A DNA stretch of 8,964 nucleotides. Origin: Methanobacteriota archaeon. Lineage in GTDB: Archaea; Thermoplasmatota; Poseidoniia; Poseidoniales; Poseidoniaceae. Positions 1 through 7,200 of this stretch are shown here, piece by piece. A program made the position numbers and the translations under genes. Numbering within the stretch: the stretch's first letter is position 1; every line of letters starts with the position of its first letter. The stretch covers positions 1-8,964 of the forward strand of contig NZLM01000046.1 in the NCBI GenBank assembly GCA_002694245.1, in the 5' to 3' direction. Below the pieces are notes generated by a model. That model did not search any database. It was not told where the DNA came from and was given only the letters and a program-made list of their open reading frames with translations.

Positions 1-2
1 AA

Positions 3-206
3 TTCGATTCTGGTTGCGGTTGGCCTGCGTTTAGCCAAGAACATGAAAATGCAAAAATAACCCAAGTTGAGGATAGATCGCATGGAATGATTAGAATCGA
101 AGTTAGATGTTCAAAGTGTGATTCTCATCTTGGACACCTATTTCATGAGGCGCGTGGACCAAGGTATTGCATTAACTCCGTTTGCTTAGATTTCAAAGGT
201 GATTAA
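3..206 (+). CDS. msrB: Peptide methionine-R-sulfoxide reductase MsrB, 3' part only
   Basis: The gene is cut by the left window edge; 67 codons and the stop are present. MsrB repairs the R epimer of methionine sulfoxide in proteins using a reactive cysteine recycled by thioredoxin. Visible family motifs, in order, are [10 protein letters not shown] (its Cys is the usual resolving cysteine), the second zinc-binding CxxC in [13 protein letters not shown], and the catalytic-cysteine motif RYCINS (Cys codon at 168-170) close to the C terminus, as expected. The first CxxC pair lies outside the window. One small oddity is NSVCLDF at the end, where many relatives have NSASLxF, which places an extra Cys five residues after the catalytic one. 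The stop is one base before the ATG of the next gene, and that gene's ribosome binding site lies in the last msrB codons, so the two are probably co-transcribed and coupled. Family assignment is very secure. Confidence 0.95.
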   Translation, partial: FDSGCGWPAFSQEHENAKITQVEDRSHGMIRIEVRCSKCDSHLGHLFHEARGPRYCINSVCLDFKGD

Positions 207-207
207 A

Positions 208-660
208 ATGAACAAATTCTACTCCTCAAAAACATACGGCCACGAAAGAGGTTTGTCGGCTGCATTTAGACAATGGCGTGCTGATAGTCACTGTAAATTC
301 ATACATGGGTATTCTCTGGAATTTGAGTTTGTGTTTGGTGCAAATGAGTTGGATGAACGCAATTGGGTCGTTGACTTTGGAAATCTTAAACAGTTGGAAA
401 CTTGGTTGAGAAGTAACTTCGATCACAAAACATTGGTCGCTGAAGATGATCCTATGTTACCTTCATTTCAATCACTACAGGAAAGTGATACAATCGACAT
501 GGTAATTGTCGAAGGGACTGGAACAGAAATGTTCGCCAAAATGGCGATGGACTATTCTAGAAATTTGATTGAAGAACTGTATGGTAGTAGATGCTGGGTT
601 GAAAGTGTCACTGTAAGAGAGCATGGCGCAAACAGTGCAACATGTCAGAACTATTCATGA
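208..660 (+). CDS. 6-pyruvoyl-tetrahydropterin synthase / QueD-like protein with altered zinc site
   Basis: A 150-residue protein of the PTPS/QueD (COG0720) fold. Family members act on dihydroneopterin triphosphate, making 6-carboxytetrahydropterin for queuosine/archaeosine or pyruvoyl-tetrahydropterin. Visible features are Cys29 three residues before His33 (the C-x3-HG pattern holding the catalytic Cys), VVDFGNLK near 50-57, FDHK with the catalytic-dyad-like His near 72, and REHGANSA near the C terminus with the substrate-binding Glu. The usual zinc ligands are H in FSAAH plus both H of HGH. Here the first is Phe20 (LSAAF) and the last is Tyr35 (HGY), so only His33 remains. Extra histidines at 12, 28 and in REHG might compensate. 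I recall a similar RQWRADSHC...HGY subfamily in alphaproteobacteria, so this is probably a distinct conserved subfamily and not decay. The start is ATG at 208, because AGGTGA at 197-202 is a well-spaced ribosome binding site; the GTG at 199 lies inside that site. The exact reaction is uncertain. Confidence 0.85.
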   Translation: MNKFYSSKTYGHERGLSAAFRQWRADSHCKFIHGYSLEFEFVFGANELDERNWVVDFGNLKQLETWLRSNFDHKTLVAEDDPMLPSFQSLQESDTIDMVIVEGTGTEMFAKMAMDYSRNLIEELYGSRCWVESVTVREHGANSATCQNYS

Positions 661-715
661 ACAATGGATCTTTGTTGTAATTCCAGAAGCAGCACAAATA
701 TTAGCCCATTAACGA

Positions 716-1528
716 TTAATTATCTGGGTTGACTCGTTTTCTTCTTTCTCGTCGCCATTGTTCATTTCCTGACTGCTTTTGAAGAGCAGTAGTAGCTTGA
801 ACAAATGATCCAATCATTCTTTCAGCCTCAGCGTCAATAGGAAGACCACGAAGTATAACTCTATCATAAACATCGGTGATTAATTCTTTTTTATCACTAT
901 CAAGTGATGCACAAAATTCAGTAATTGATTGCTTCAGTATTTTCCTGAGTTCAGGTGAGAGAGACCTTTCCTTGCTTACGCCCTTGACTTGTTGTCCATT
1001 CATGACGCGGTCTCGATGCAATTCGTATACACAGTGCCCGACAGCTTGCGATAGATTAGCAATTGGATATCCCTCCCAAGTTGGCAATGTAAGTAAAAAG
1101 TCGCAGCTATCAAGGTCATCTGTAGACAAGCCTTTTCCTTCCTCACCAAAAATCAAAGATATTTGTCCATTGTATTCTCTAATCTTTTCAGCAAACTCCC
1201 AAGGTAATAGAAAATGGCGCTTCAGTATTTTAGACCCAACTTCTCTTTTTCCACTTGTCCCAATTACTAGGGATGAATCTTTGACCGCACTATCCAATGT
1301 TTCGTGAATTTCACATGTGTCGAGTATAATTCCGGAGTGTTTTGCACGATTCCTTGCCTCTTCATCATCTGGCGAGCAATTTGGATTGACCAAAGTTAGT
1401 TTGTTGTAACCGTGATTTAGCATGGTTCTGCATACAGCACCAAGATTTCCAGGATGGTTGATTCCAACTAGGACTATATTGAGTTCATAATTTGAGACAG
1501 GCAATGGCACATCCATTCTGTCCCCCAT
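716..1528 (-). CDS. trmJ: tRNA (cytidine/uridine-2'-O-)-methyltransferase TrmJ (SpoU/SPOUT family)
   Basis: A 270-residue SPOUT-class methyltransferase that uses S-adenosylmethionine. Bacterial and archaeal TrmJ enzymes methylate the 2'-OH of tRNA nucleotide 32. All three SpoU motifs are visible: motif 1 around 25-36 (HPGNLGAVCRTM, with the conserved Asn28 and catalytic Arg34), motif 2 around 126-135 (IFGEEGKGLS) and motif 3 around 148-169 (LPTWEGYPIANLSQAVGH then CVYE), which forms the cofactor-binding knot. The C-terminal third is predicted helical and ends in an Arg-rich tail (WRRERRKR), plausibly for tRNA contact. The start chosen is the ATG at 1528, which overlaps the upstream stop as TGATG and has a GGGGGA-rich stretch before it. 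An ATG at 1516 is an alternative, and an in-frame ATG at 1549 would overlap the upstream gene more. It is the last gene of the ribosomal-protein operon and converges with the PTPS-like gene. Confidence 0.93.
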   Translation of the reverse strand: MGDRMDVPLPVSNYELNIVLVGINHPGNLGAVCRTMLNHGYNKLTLVNPNCSPDDEEARNRAKHSGIILDTCEIHETLDSAVKDSSLVIGTSGKREVGSKILKRHFLLPWEFAEKIREYNGQISLIFGEEGKGLSTDDLDSCDFLLTLPTWEGYPIANLSQAVGHCVYELHRDRVMNGQQVKGVSKERSLSPELRKILKQSITEFCASLDSDKKELITDVYDRVILRGLPIDAEAERMIGSFVQATTALQKQSGNEQWRRERRKRVNPDN

Positions 1529-1731
1529 CAGAAATCCCCCACAAGCCACCTAGGGTCGCAAGGCGCATAGAGAAAGACTACCGCCTCTTCTTCATTTTCT
1601 CTATCCGGCATGATGATTGAGTGCTTTCGAAAATTATGATTTTCTCTTAAGTGATGAATAAGCCTAGTTAATTCATCTTTACTAGCGTGGACGCTGACAG
1701 GAGTTCTATCCCAGGCTACCCTGAGCGGCAT
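1528..1731 (-). CDS. Unrecognised 67-residue protein between S17e and trmJ
   Basis: I do not recognise this family. That it is a real gene rests on position: an ATG start at 1731 with a good ribosome binding site (GAGGT, overlapping the S17e stop) about 8 bases upstream, ten bases after S17e, and a stop that overlaps the trmJ start as TGATG. The protein has no membrane segment or signal peptide. It begins with a beta-like stretch (PLRVAWDRTPVSVHA), then a charged helix (SKDELTRLIHHLRENHNF), an acidic loop (DRENEEE), a hydrophobic strand (AVVFLYA) and an aromatic end (DPRWLVGDF). This reads as a small alpha/beta cytosolic protein. By context it could assist translation or tRNA modification, but that is inference only. 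Confidence 0.7.
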   Translation of the reverse strand: MPLRVAWDRTPVSVHASKDELTRLIHHLRENHNFRKHSIIMPDRENEEEAVVFLYAPCDPRWLVGDF

Positions 1732-1741
1732 TCAATATACC

Positions 1742-1933
1742 TCAGTCCGTTCTTCGCTGTCGGTATCTTGTAACGTAACCAGCGATCCAGTTACGCAATT
1801 TCTTTGACTCAACATCGGTTAATTTTTCGACCATTTTCTTATTGTGGTCAAAGTCATCTGTGAACTTTTCTCCGTGTTCTTCGCAAAGGATGATTGCTCT
1901 TAATTTAATGAATGTTGGTCGAATGTTACCCAT
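1742..1933 (-). CDS. rps17e: Small ribosomal subunit protein eS17 (S17e)
   Basis: A 63-residue protein matching archaeal S17e along its whole length. It opens with [10 protein letters not shown], has a middle [11 protein letters not shown] segment, and ends with the family signature [14 protein letters not shown] followed by a basic tail. S17e is a small helical protein of the 30S subunit found in archaea and eukaryotes, not in bacteria. The start is ATG 1933: the sequence before it, GGAGGAGTGA, is a near-perfect ribosome binding site that also contains the last two Glu codons and the stop of L31e, so translation is tightly linked to L31e. A GTG at 1939 is in frame but overlaps that site. A Trp replaces the common second Arg in RNRIAGY. 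Confidence 0.92.
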   Translation of the reverse strand: MGNIRPTFIKLRAIILCEEHGEKFTDDFDHNKKMVEKLTDVESKKLRNWIAGYVTRYRQRRTD

Positions 1934-1935
1934 TT

Positions 1936-2211
1936 TCACTCCTCCATGAGTTTGACTTCGATAGGTATGTCAGGCTCGTCGTGACGAGTAATTTGCAATC
2001 TAATCTTTCTCGGGGGGTTCTCTATCCCACGTTCCCAGATTTTCTCATTGACAGCAGGGTCTATCCAAACTTCCTCATCCTCTCGAACTTTGAGATGCTT
2101 AACAACCTCATTTTTGATAATCTGAACCGCTCTAGGTGCTCTCTTGTACCTTGTAATGTTCCAAGCGTTCCTTAGTGGGACTACCAACTCACTTACTGCT
2201 GCACGTGCCAT
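1936..2211 (-). CDS. rpl31e: Large ribosomal subunit protein eL31 (L31e)
   Basis: A 91-residue archaeal/eukaryotic-type L31e, a 50S protein near the exit tunnel that contributes to the docking platform for nascent-chain factors. The pattern is standard: an N-terminal strand followed by [18 protein letters not shown], then a helix [11 protein letters not shown], the motif [20 protein letters not shown], and a final strand KIRLQITRH. The start is ATG 2211, because GAGGTGA (at the end of L39e) sits 6-8 bases upstream; the in-frame GTG at 2220 lies in this site. Its stop lies inside the S17e ribosome binding site. L39e followed by L31e is a gene order widely conserved in archaea. Confidence 0.96.
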   Translation of the reverse strand: MARAAVSELVVPLRNAWNITRYKRAPRAVQIIKNEVVKHLKVREDEEVWIDPAVNEKIWERGIENPPRKIRLQITRHDEPDIPIEVKLMEE

Positions 2212-2216
2212 AAAAT

Positions 2217-2372
2217 TCACCTCTGTAATTTACTACGTCTCCAGTTGTGACGTTTTGGATGAGATACTGTATTTCTCGAAGTCTTTAGCATAACCCAAAC
2301 AGGAACACGTCTGTTTTGTTTACCTGCCTTGAGTAATCTGATTTTCTTTGCTGCTGGCTTGTTTCGTGACAT
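2217..2372 (-). CDS. rpl39e: Large ribosomal subunit protein eL39 (L39e)
   Basis: A 51-residue, very basic protein read directly from the minus strand; it is too short for many gene finders. It begins [20 protein letters not shown], continues [11 protein letters not shown] and ends [14 protein letters not shown], matching the archaeal L39e pattern (NRRVPxWVMxKT, HPKRRxWRRxKL) with the usual length of about 50. L39e threads into the peptide exit tunnel of the 50S subunit in archaea and eukaryotes. The ATG at 2372 has a perfect GAGGTGA ribosome binding site a few bases upstream. Its last codons and stop (AGAGGTGA) form the ribosome binding site for L31e. Confidence 0.95.
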   Translation of the reverse strand: MSRNKPAAKKIRLLKAGKQNRRVPVWVMLKTSRNTVSHPKRHNWRRSKLQR

Positions 2373-2381
2373 TATTTCACC

Positions 2382-2741
2382 TCAAATTCTTCGAATTTTG
2401 GTTTCTCTTTTACTTTCAGACAAACCTGCGAGTATCTTTTTTAGTTGATCATCGTTAACAGGAATTGCAATTCTGTTTTCTTTAGCGAGAGTTGCTAAAT
2501 GTGTTTTTACGCGTGTGGTTAATTCGGGGTTTACTAGATTCAAACTTGCAAGCCTAGATCTAGCGTCTGGAGTCAACACAGACTTCATTGCGGAGTCTAG
2601 TTGTGCGATTGCAGCAAGTTTAGCCTCTTCTTCTATTTGGGCGTCAGCTTGTGCAGCTGCTTGTTCCTCAATCTGGGACTGAATCTGTGCCATGCGCTGA
2701 GCACGCAATTGGGCCAGTTCATCATCTTGAGGTTGAGACAT
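2382..2741 (-). CDS. PDCD5-family (TFAR19-related) DNA-binding protein
   Basis: A 119-residue member of the dsDNA-binding PDCD5 family, universal in archaea and related to human PDCD5. Its exact role is unsettled; members bind DNA or associate with chaperonin or ribosome, and the archaeal genes usually sit with S19e and L39e, as here. There is a long charged N-terminal helix (DDELAQLRAQRMAQIQSQ), an Ala/Gln/Glu-rich linker, then the three-helix core with LTPDARSRLASLNLVNPEL, a Thr/Val/Leu helix, and the final DDQLKKILAGL. I chose ATG 2741, because GGTG lies about 8 bases upstream and it gives the usual length. An ATG at 2765, overlapping the S19e stop as TGATG, is the alternative and would add eight residues, but it lacks a visible ribosome binding site. 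Confidence 0.9.
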   Translation of the reverse strand: MSQPQDDELAQLRAQRMAQIQSQIEEQAAAQADAQIEEEAKLAAIAQLDSAMKSVLTPDARSRLASLNLVNPELTTRVKTHLATLAKENRIAIPVNDDQLKKILAGLSESKRETKIRRI

Positions 2742-2764
2742 AGTTGACACCAATTCCACTTCCA

Positions 2765-3256
2765 TCAATACTTAGACAAACCAGGGTATGCTTCTTCAGC
2801 AGCACCACGTACAGAATGTGCGACTTCGTCAAGTAGCTTGTGGCCGGCTGAAGTTATTGTCCTGCCAGCGTATAATTTTTGATCACCATCTACAGATTGT
2901 ACTGTTTTTGTTTCCTTCATTTCAACCAACCCAGCGTCGCTGAGTTGTTGCAATGCGGTTCTGATAACATGGCGACTTGCCATCGCTGGTGCATGTGGAT
3001 TGGAGCCCTTGTCCTTCTTTCCACCGTAAGCTTGAGCTAGAGAATTTACACCAATAGGACCCTCTCTTCCAATTTTACGAAGCAGGGCAGCACAGCGCAT
3101 CTCCCACCAGTTCTCTTGGGTTGGAGGGCGTTCTCTGTGTACTCCGGTTTTTACAAAATCAGCCCACTGAGGACGGGAAATTGCATCAACTTCAGACAAT
3201 TTTTCAGCTAAAGCTGCATTTAGTAGGTCAGCCGGGACATCGTAAAACGTCGTCAT
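2765..3256 (-). CDS. rps19e: Small ribosomal subunit protein eS19 (S19e)
   Basis: A 163-residue S19e, a winged-helix-like 30S protein of archaea and eukaryotes needed for late maturation of small-subunit rRNA in eukaryotes. Signature elements are the N-terminal YDVPADLLNAALAEKL, then RPQWADFVKTGVHRERPP followed by WWEMRCAALLRKI, the PIGVNSLAQAYGGKKDKGS loop, the helix SRHVIRTALQQLSDAGLVE, and the C-terminal GRTITSAGHKLLDEVA. It is slightly longer than the common 150 or so residues, mostly through its C-terminal tail. The start is ATG 3256, with GGTG a few bases upstream; the in-frame TTG at 3271 has no such site. It is the first gene of the minus-strand operon and is divergent from the gene at 3347. 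Confidence 0.95.
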   Translation of the reverse strand: MTTFYDVPADLLNAALAEKLSEVDAISRPQWADFVKTGVHRERPPTQENWWEMRCAALLRKIGREGPIGVNSLAQAYGGKKDKGSNPHAPAMASRHVIRTALQQLSDAGLVEMKETKTVQSVDGDQKLYAGRTITSAGHKLLDEVAHSVRGAAEEAYPGLSKY

Positions 3257-3289
3257 CGTAACACCAAGCAACTTGCCGACCTTACTCCC

Positions 3290-3296
3290 CTATATC
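3290..3296 (+). promoter_or_regulatory. Possible TATA element for the plus-strand envelope operon
   Basis: CTATATC follows a C-rich stretch. A TATA element centred here would put transcription start around 3320, leaving the AGAGGA ribosome binding site at 3335-3340 in the leader of the gene starting at 3347. This is a visual match only; the AT-rich block at 3311-3324 is an alternative, but it would start the transcript at or after that site. Confidence 0.3.
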
Positions 3297-3310
3297 AAGG
3301 CCACTGTTGT

Positions 3311-3325
3311 AAATAGATATTTTTC
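3311..3325 (-). promoter_or_regulatory. Possible BRE/TATA element for the S19e operon
   Basis: On the minus strand this reads CGAAAAATATCTATTT, a purine-rich BRE-like start followed by an AT-rich box, the only such element in the 90-base divergent gap facing S19e. Transcription would begin near 3290-3295, leaving a leader of about 35-40 bases with the GGTG ribosome binding site. The core AAATATCTATTT is almost its own reverse complement, so it might serve both directions. Confidence 0.4.
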
Positions 3326-3346
3326 GGGTTCCAAAGAGGACACTGC

Positions 3347-4198
3347 GTGCCAAGTATACAAGACTTGATGAAGGCAACATTCTTCGGGGTGAATATGCGC
3401 AAGGCTTTAGCACAAAACCCGAATTTACTTCGTACGCTAATCGGCATGGGTCTGACATTGATTTTCTTGCTAGCATATGCTGTTTACGGCGCAACAATCG
3501 ACACTGAGGTCTACATTTACAATTCAACTGCGACAGAAGAATCCATATCTTTAGAAGAACCTCGTAAATACTACGATGTTGATTCTAACACAACAACATG
3601 GACATGGGATGCTACGCTGAACCCAATGAATCTTACATGGGTTAATTTAACCGCTGTATCTTTATCAGCCGATTCAACTTTAGCCATCTCTAATACCGCT
3701 GGATTGTATAGCCATCCAGACCTTGGAGACGATGATGCAGATGATTTTTCATGTTCAGAATCTTGTAGGAAAAAGAATGAACACAAAGTAAACTCAACTG
3801 GTGAAGTAACTGAAATTATTGCTTTGACGAACCCAGATCCAGCAATCCGAGGTAAAGGTTCAGTTTACGCAGATTCTCTAGAAGAAGCAAGAGAAAAATC
3901 AAGTGAAATAATGTTTAATGAGTTTAACTCGAGTCTGGTGAGAATAACAGTTGAGGAGGACGGTAATAGAACCGTGAGTCCATCAATCAATCTAGCACAA
4001 GTGAACGAGGAGCTAACCTCGGTTGAGAGATTTGAGGTTGATACCGCTACGGAATTCTTGTGGGCGCTTGCTGCGGTTATCGGGTGCTTCAGTATGGTTT
4101 TGGTGCCGTCCTTCACGGTTTATTTTGCTGCTAGGGCAAAACAAAAGAAATTGGAACTTAAACTTGAATCTGCCAAATTAAATTTAGAAGAAGAGTAG
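3347..4198 (+). CDS. Sequon-rich envelope protein with two membrane segments (unknown function)
   Basis: A 283-residue protein of no family I recognise. The N-terminal 29 residues are basic and cytosolic. Membrane segment 1 is about 30-51 (LIGMGLTLIFLLAYAVYG), followed by an external domain of about 185 residues, membrane segment 2 about 237-260, and a short charged cytosolic helix (KQKKLELKLESAKLNLEEE) that looks like a coiled coil. Positive residues flank both segments on the inside, so both termini should be cytosolic. The external part is rich in N-glycosylation sequons (NST, NTT, NLT twice, NST, NSS, NRT) and has one close Cys pair (CSESC), a possible disulfide. The start is GTG 3347, because AGAGGA lies six bases upstream; the in-frame ATG at 3368 has no such site. 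It is followed after 44 bases by the giant surface protein, so the two probably form one unit. Function is unknown. Confidence 0.82.
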   Translation: MPSIQDLMKATFFGVNMRKALAQNPNLLRTLIGMGLTLIFLLAYAVYGATIDTEVYIYNSTATEESISLEEPRKYYDVDSNTTTWTWDATLNPMNLTWVNLTAVSLSADSTLAISNTAGLYSHPDLGDDDADDFSCSESCRKKNEHKVNSTGEVTEIIALTNPDPAIRGKGSVYADSLEEAREKSSEIMFNEFNSSLVRITVEEDGNRTVSPSINLAQVNEELTSVERFEVDTATEFLWALAAVIGCFSMVLVPSFTVYFAARAKQKKLELKLESAKLNLEEE

Positions 4199-4204
4199 CG
4201 AAGG

Positions 4205-4235
4205 AGTCATAATCTTTGGATTATTGTGCATGACT
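4205..4235 (+). other. Interrupted inverted repeat between the two envelope genes
   Basis: AGTCA-TAATC, loop TTTG, then GATTA, seven unpaired bases, and TGACT. The ten-base left arm pairs completely with the split right arm. It fills the 44-base gap between the stop at 4198 and the ATG at 4243. AAGGAG at 4201-4206 lies at its left edge and GAGG at 4235-4238 at its right edge. It has no run of T after it, so it does not look like a standard terminator. It may be a processing or translation-control hairpin, or chance. Confidence 0.35.
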
Positions 4236-4242
4236 GAGGCCA

Positions 4243-7200
4243 ATGAAACGAATAGTCGCTCCCCTCCTAGTTGCGCTATTTGTACTATCGGCCATGCCTG
4301 TAGCAAATGCAGCATCAGGTAGAGCTGTAAACATAGATCTGGCAGTGTCTGATATTTCCGTTTCATATCCAGATTCTGTAAACGAGTCGCTGTACAAGAT
4401 GTTCTCATCTAACTATCCAATTATAGGCTTCAACAAACCAGAAAGCCTGTATGTTACCGATGGTGTTGTTGGTGTTGAAATTAATCTTAACATCGTCATT
4501 GACAACTTAGGAACAGTACAATCCGGATTTGTTGATGTGGAAGTACTTGTACTGCACAATGAATACACAAGATTCGAGTTGCTAAACACGTCTAAGGCTA
4601 CCAGCCCAATAACCGGTTCGTCATCTGGCTCAGTCGACATTTTGTGGACACCCTACTATTCTGGAAACCACACGCTCTTGATAACAGTTTCAAATACAAA
4701 TGGTGATGATGATCCCTCAAATAACTTGAAATCAAGACATATGACAATAGCACATAGTTACGATAACTGTGTTGACATGTCAGCTTGGACAAGTACAGGA
4801 GATTGGATAGTTAACTCTGATACATTTATTTCCCAGTCTAACTCATTCCACATTGGCAACGGTCAGTATTCCACTTACTCTCCACTAACAACTTCTACAC
4901 TAACCAGCCCGGTTCTAAATCTAGCAGACGATACTCCAACTCACAACGCCGCAATTGGATACTCATTCTTCTACACCGGAGCCGCTGGGTCAGGGGACCA
5001 AATGAAAGGATATATCAAAGACGAAACGGGTAACTGGGATGAGACCTTTACCATGCAGGGAGTGATTGACAATAACCTACTAGATGGGACTGAATGGCAA
5101 ACATTTTCCGCAGCATACAACGGTAGAAACTCGCCTCTAATTCCTGTTGACGGAAGACACTTTCACACCACTACTCAACTTAGATTCCAATTTACTTCAG
5201 ACTCAATTGGTGAAGATATAGGATTCTGGATGGATGATTTAGTAATAATCTATGACCAAGCTGCAAAGAAGAAAGAATACCAAGTTCAATTAACAGGAAT
5301 AAACGCTTTAGGTGGCCTTCCTGGAGATTGGTCAACTACTAGAATGGAGATAACTAACACTGGAAATATTTCTGCAAGGTACACCCCGATAGCAACAGGA
5401 ATACCAGCAGGCTGGACTCATTTCTTTTCTAATCCAAATGGAGTCAGTATTAGTTCATCTGGTATGGAATTACTACCCGGTGAAAAGAAACAATTCGATT
5501 TGAGAGTAGAGATACCTGAAAATGAGAGTCAACAAAATATACAAGTTAACGTGAATGTTACCTCGAACAGATATTCTGATGTGGAGTCAGGAATATCAAC
5601 TGTTATCAAAATCCTACCAGACAGATTACCTAACATCGTGTTACCGGAATTTACACCTAGATGCACACCGGGTAATACATGCTCATTCCCAGTTACTGTA
5701 GAGAACATCGGGGATGCTACTGATGTATTTACGTTGAGCGTAACTGAAAAGAACCTACCAACAGGATGGCAAATAAATCTAGCTTTGAATCAATCAACTA
5801 ACATACTTGTTAGAATTGATACTCCGCAACATGTCTGGATGACTGCTACAATACCACTTGAAGCAGAACCAGATGTCACTGGAGAAGTATGGTTAACAGC
5901 TACAAGCACTAACGACTCAAGAAGATTCGACCAAAAAGCAATAGAGGTTGCTGCTGCGATGATAAGCAATGCTGAGGTTTCTCCCGATAACTACCTTGAG
6001 TCAAATACAATTGATGCAGGAAGCTCCGTTGAAGTTAAATTTAGGATATGGAATAATGCAAGCAGGATTGATATCTTTACACCCATTATAGATCACAATG
6101 ATGTAACTGGATGGACTGTAGAACTTTTGAATAGTCCAGATTTGGCCATATCTCCTGGATCATCCTCAACATATACTGTTAGAATTACAGCACCGATTAC
6201 TGGTCAGGCGGGTGATGTTGGACCTGCGATCACGCCTAAGGCAATGTCACTTAGGTCAGGACAGGAGATTACAGGCCAAATATGGCAAGAACTCAAGGTA
6301 AATACGCTGCATGATTTGGCAATTGAATTGCTAGATTCTCCAATAAGATTAGATCCTGGAACACCCATGCTAATTCAACTTAAGGTAACAAATAACGGCA
6401 ATGGACAAGACAATGCCATCTTAGATCTACCATGGACTGCAGATAGTTGGCAATGGTGGGCTATAAGCGATGGTGAAAATGTCACAATGAGCATACCCCT
6501 GTCAGTTTCATATGATCTAGAAAATGAAAAAATGATTGATTTATGGATTTTGCTCCCAACGATGGAAGCCCCTGGTGAGTTCCATGAAATTACAATTTCA
6601 GTATCAAGTCAAAATGGTTTAGATCAAAACCCATCAGATAATTCTGTATTATTTGAGGCAGTTACTGAAATTAAGAAAGAGCCAAGATTAGATGGTTACG
6701 TACCAGAGATTGTTGCTGAGACTAATTCGACTCAATCATTCTCTGCAACAGCATGGAACATAGGTAACGCAGCTGATTCGACAATAAAGGCAAGACTTGT
6801 TATTCAAACATCACCGCCATCTAATGAAGTACTAGGCTTCATTTCAACAAACAATGGCTTGTCAAAGAGTGCGGGGGAGTGGCTCAATTTAAACCTCGGA
6901 CCTACAGAAAGTGTAGAACTGATAGCCGACATCATAATCTCAAGCAATTGTGAACTTAACACAATTATTTCCGCAACGATAGAATTGGTTGGAGGAGAAG
7001 ATGAATTGGGTCGCCCAATCACAAAAACACTTTCAGCGGCAATACTAGTTGGAGATAGGCGATCAGTAGACTTAGTTGTTACACAACATAATGTTGCAGA
7101 AGTCATAAGTGAGAATTCAAAAGTAGTGTGGTATAACTTCTCATCTACGTCAACACAAAATGAGATTTTCGAAATCTCAGCAAATACTCCTGAAGGGTGG

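Noticed and set aside
226..426. Minus-strand open frame inside the PTPS-like gene
   Set aside because: It is fully antisense to a gene with clear family motifs and has no ribosome binding site or recognisable domain.
661..715. Terminator between the convergent PTPS-like gene and trmJ
   Set aside because: Only short weak inverted repeats (ATTAA-CGA-TTAAT) occur, with no T-run; not enough to call.
876..1307. 143-codon plus-strand open frame
   Set aside because: It is the antisense shadow of trmJ, whose three SpoU motifs are certain; its translation is Ser/Pro-rich without any domain.
1912..2175. 87-codon plus-strand open frame
   Set aside because: It lies antisense to L31e and the start of S17e, both of which are unmistakable.
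3282..3527. 81-codon minus-strand open frame with a Cys/Arg-rich start
   Set aside because: It overlaps the divergent promoter and the N terminus of the envelope gene. The Cys pattern looked briefly like a zinc ribbon, but it is antisense to a membrane-segment coding region and has no ribosome binding site.
6804..7106. 100-codon minus-strand open frame
   Set aside because: It is an antisense shadow of the giant surface gene, low in complexity and without a start signal.
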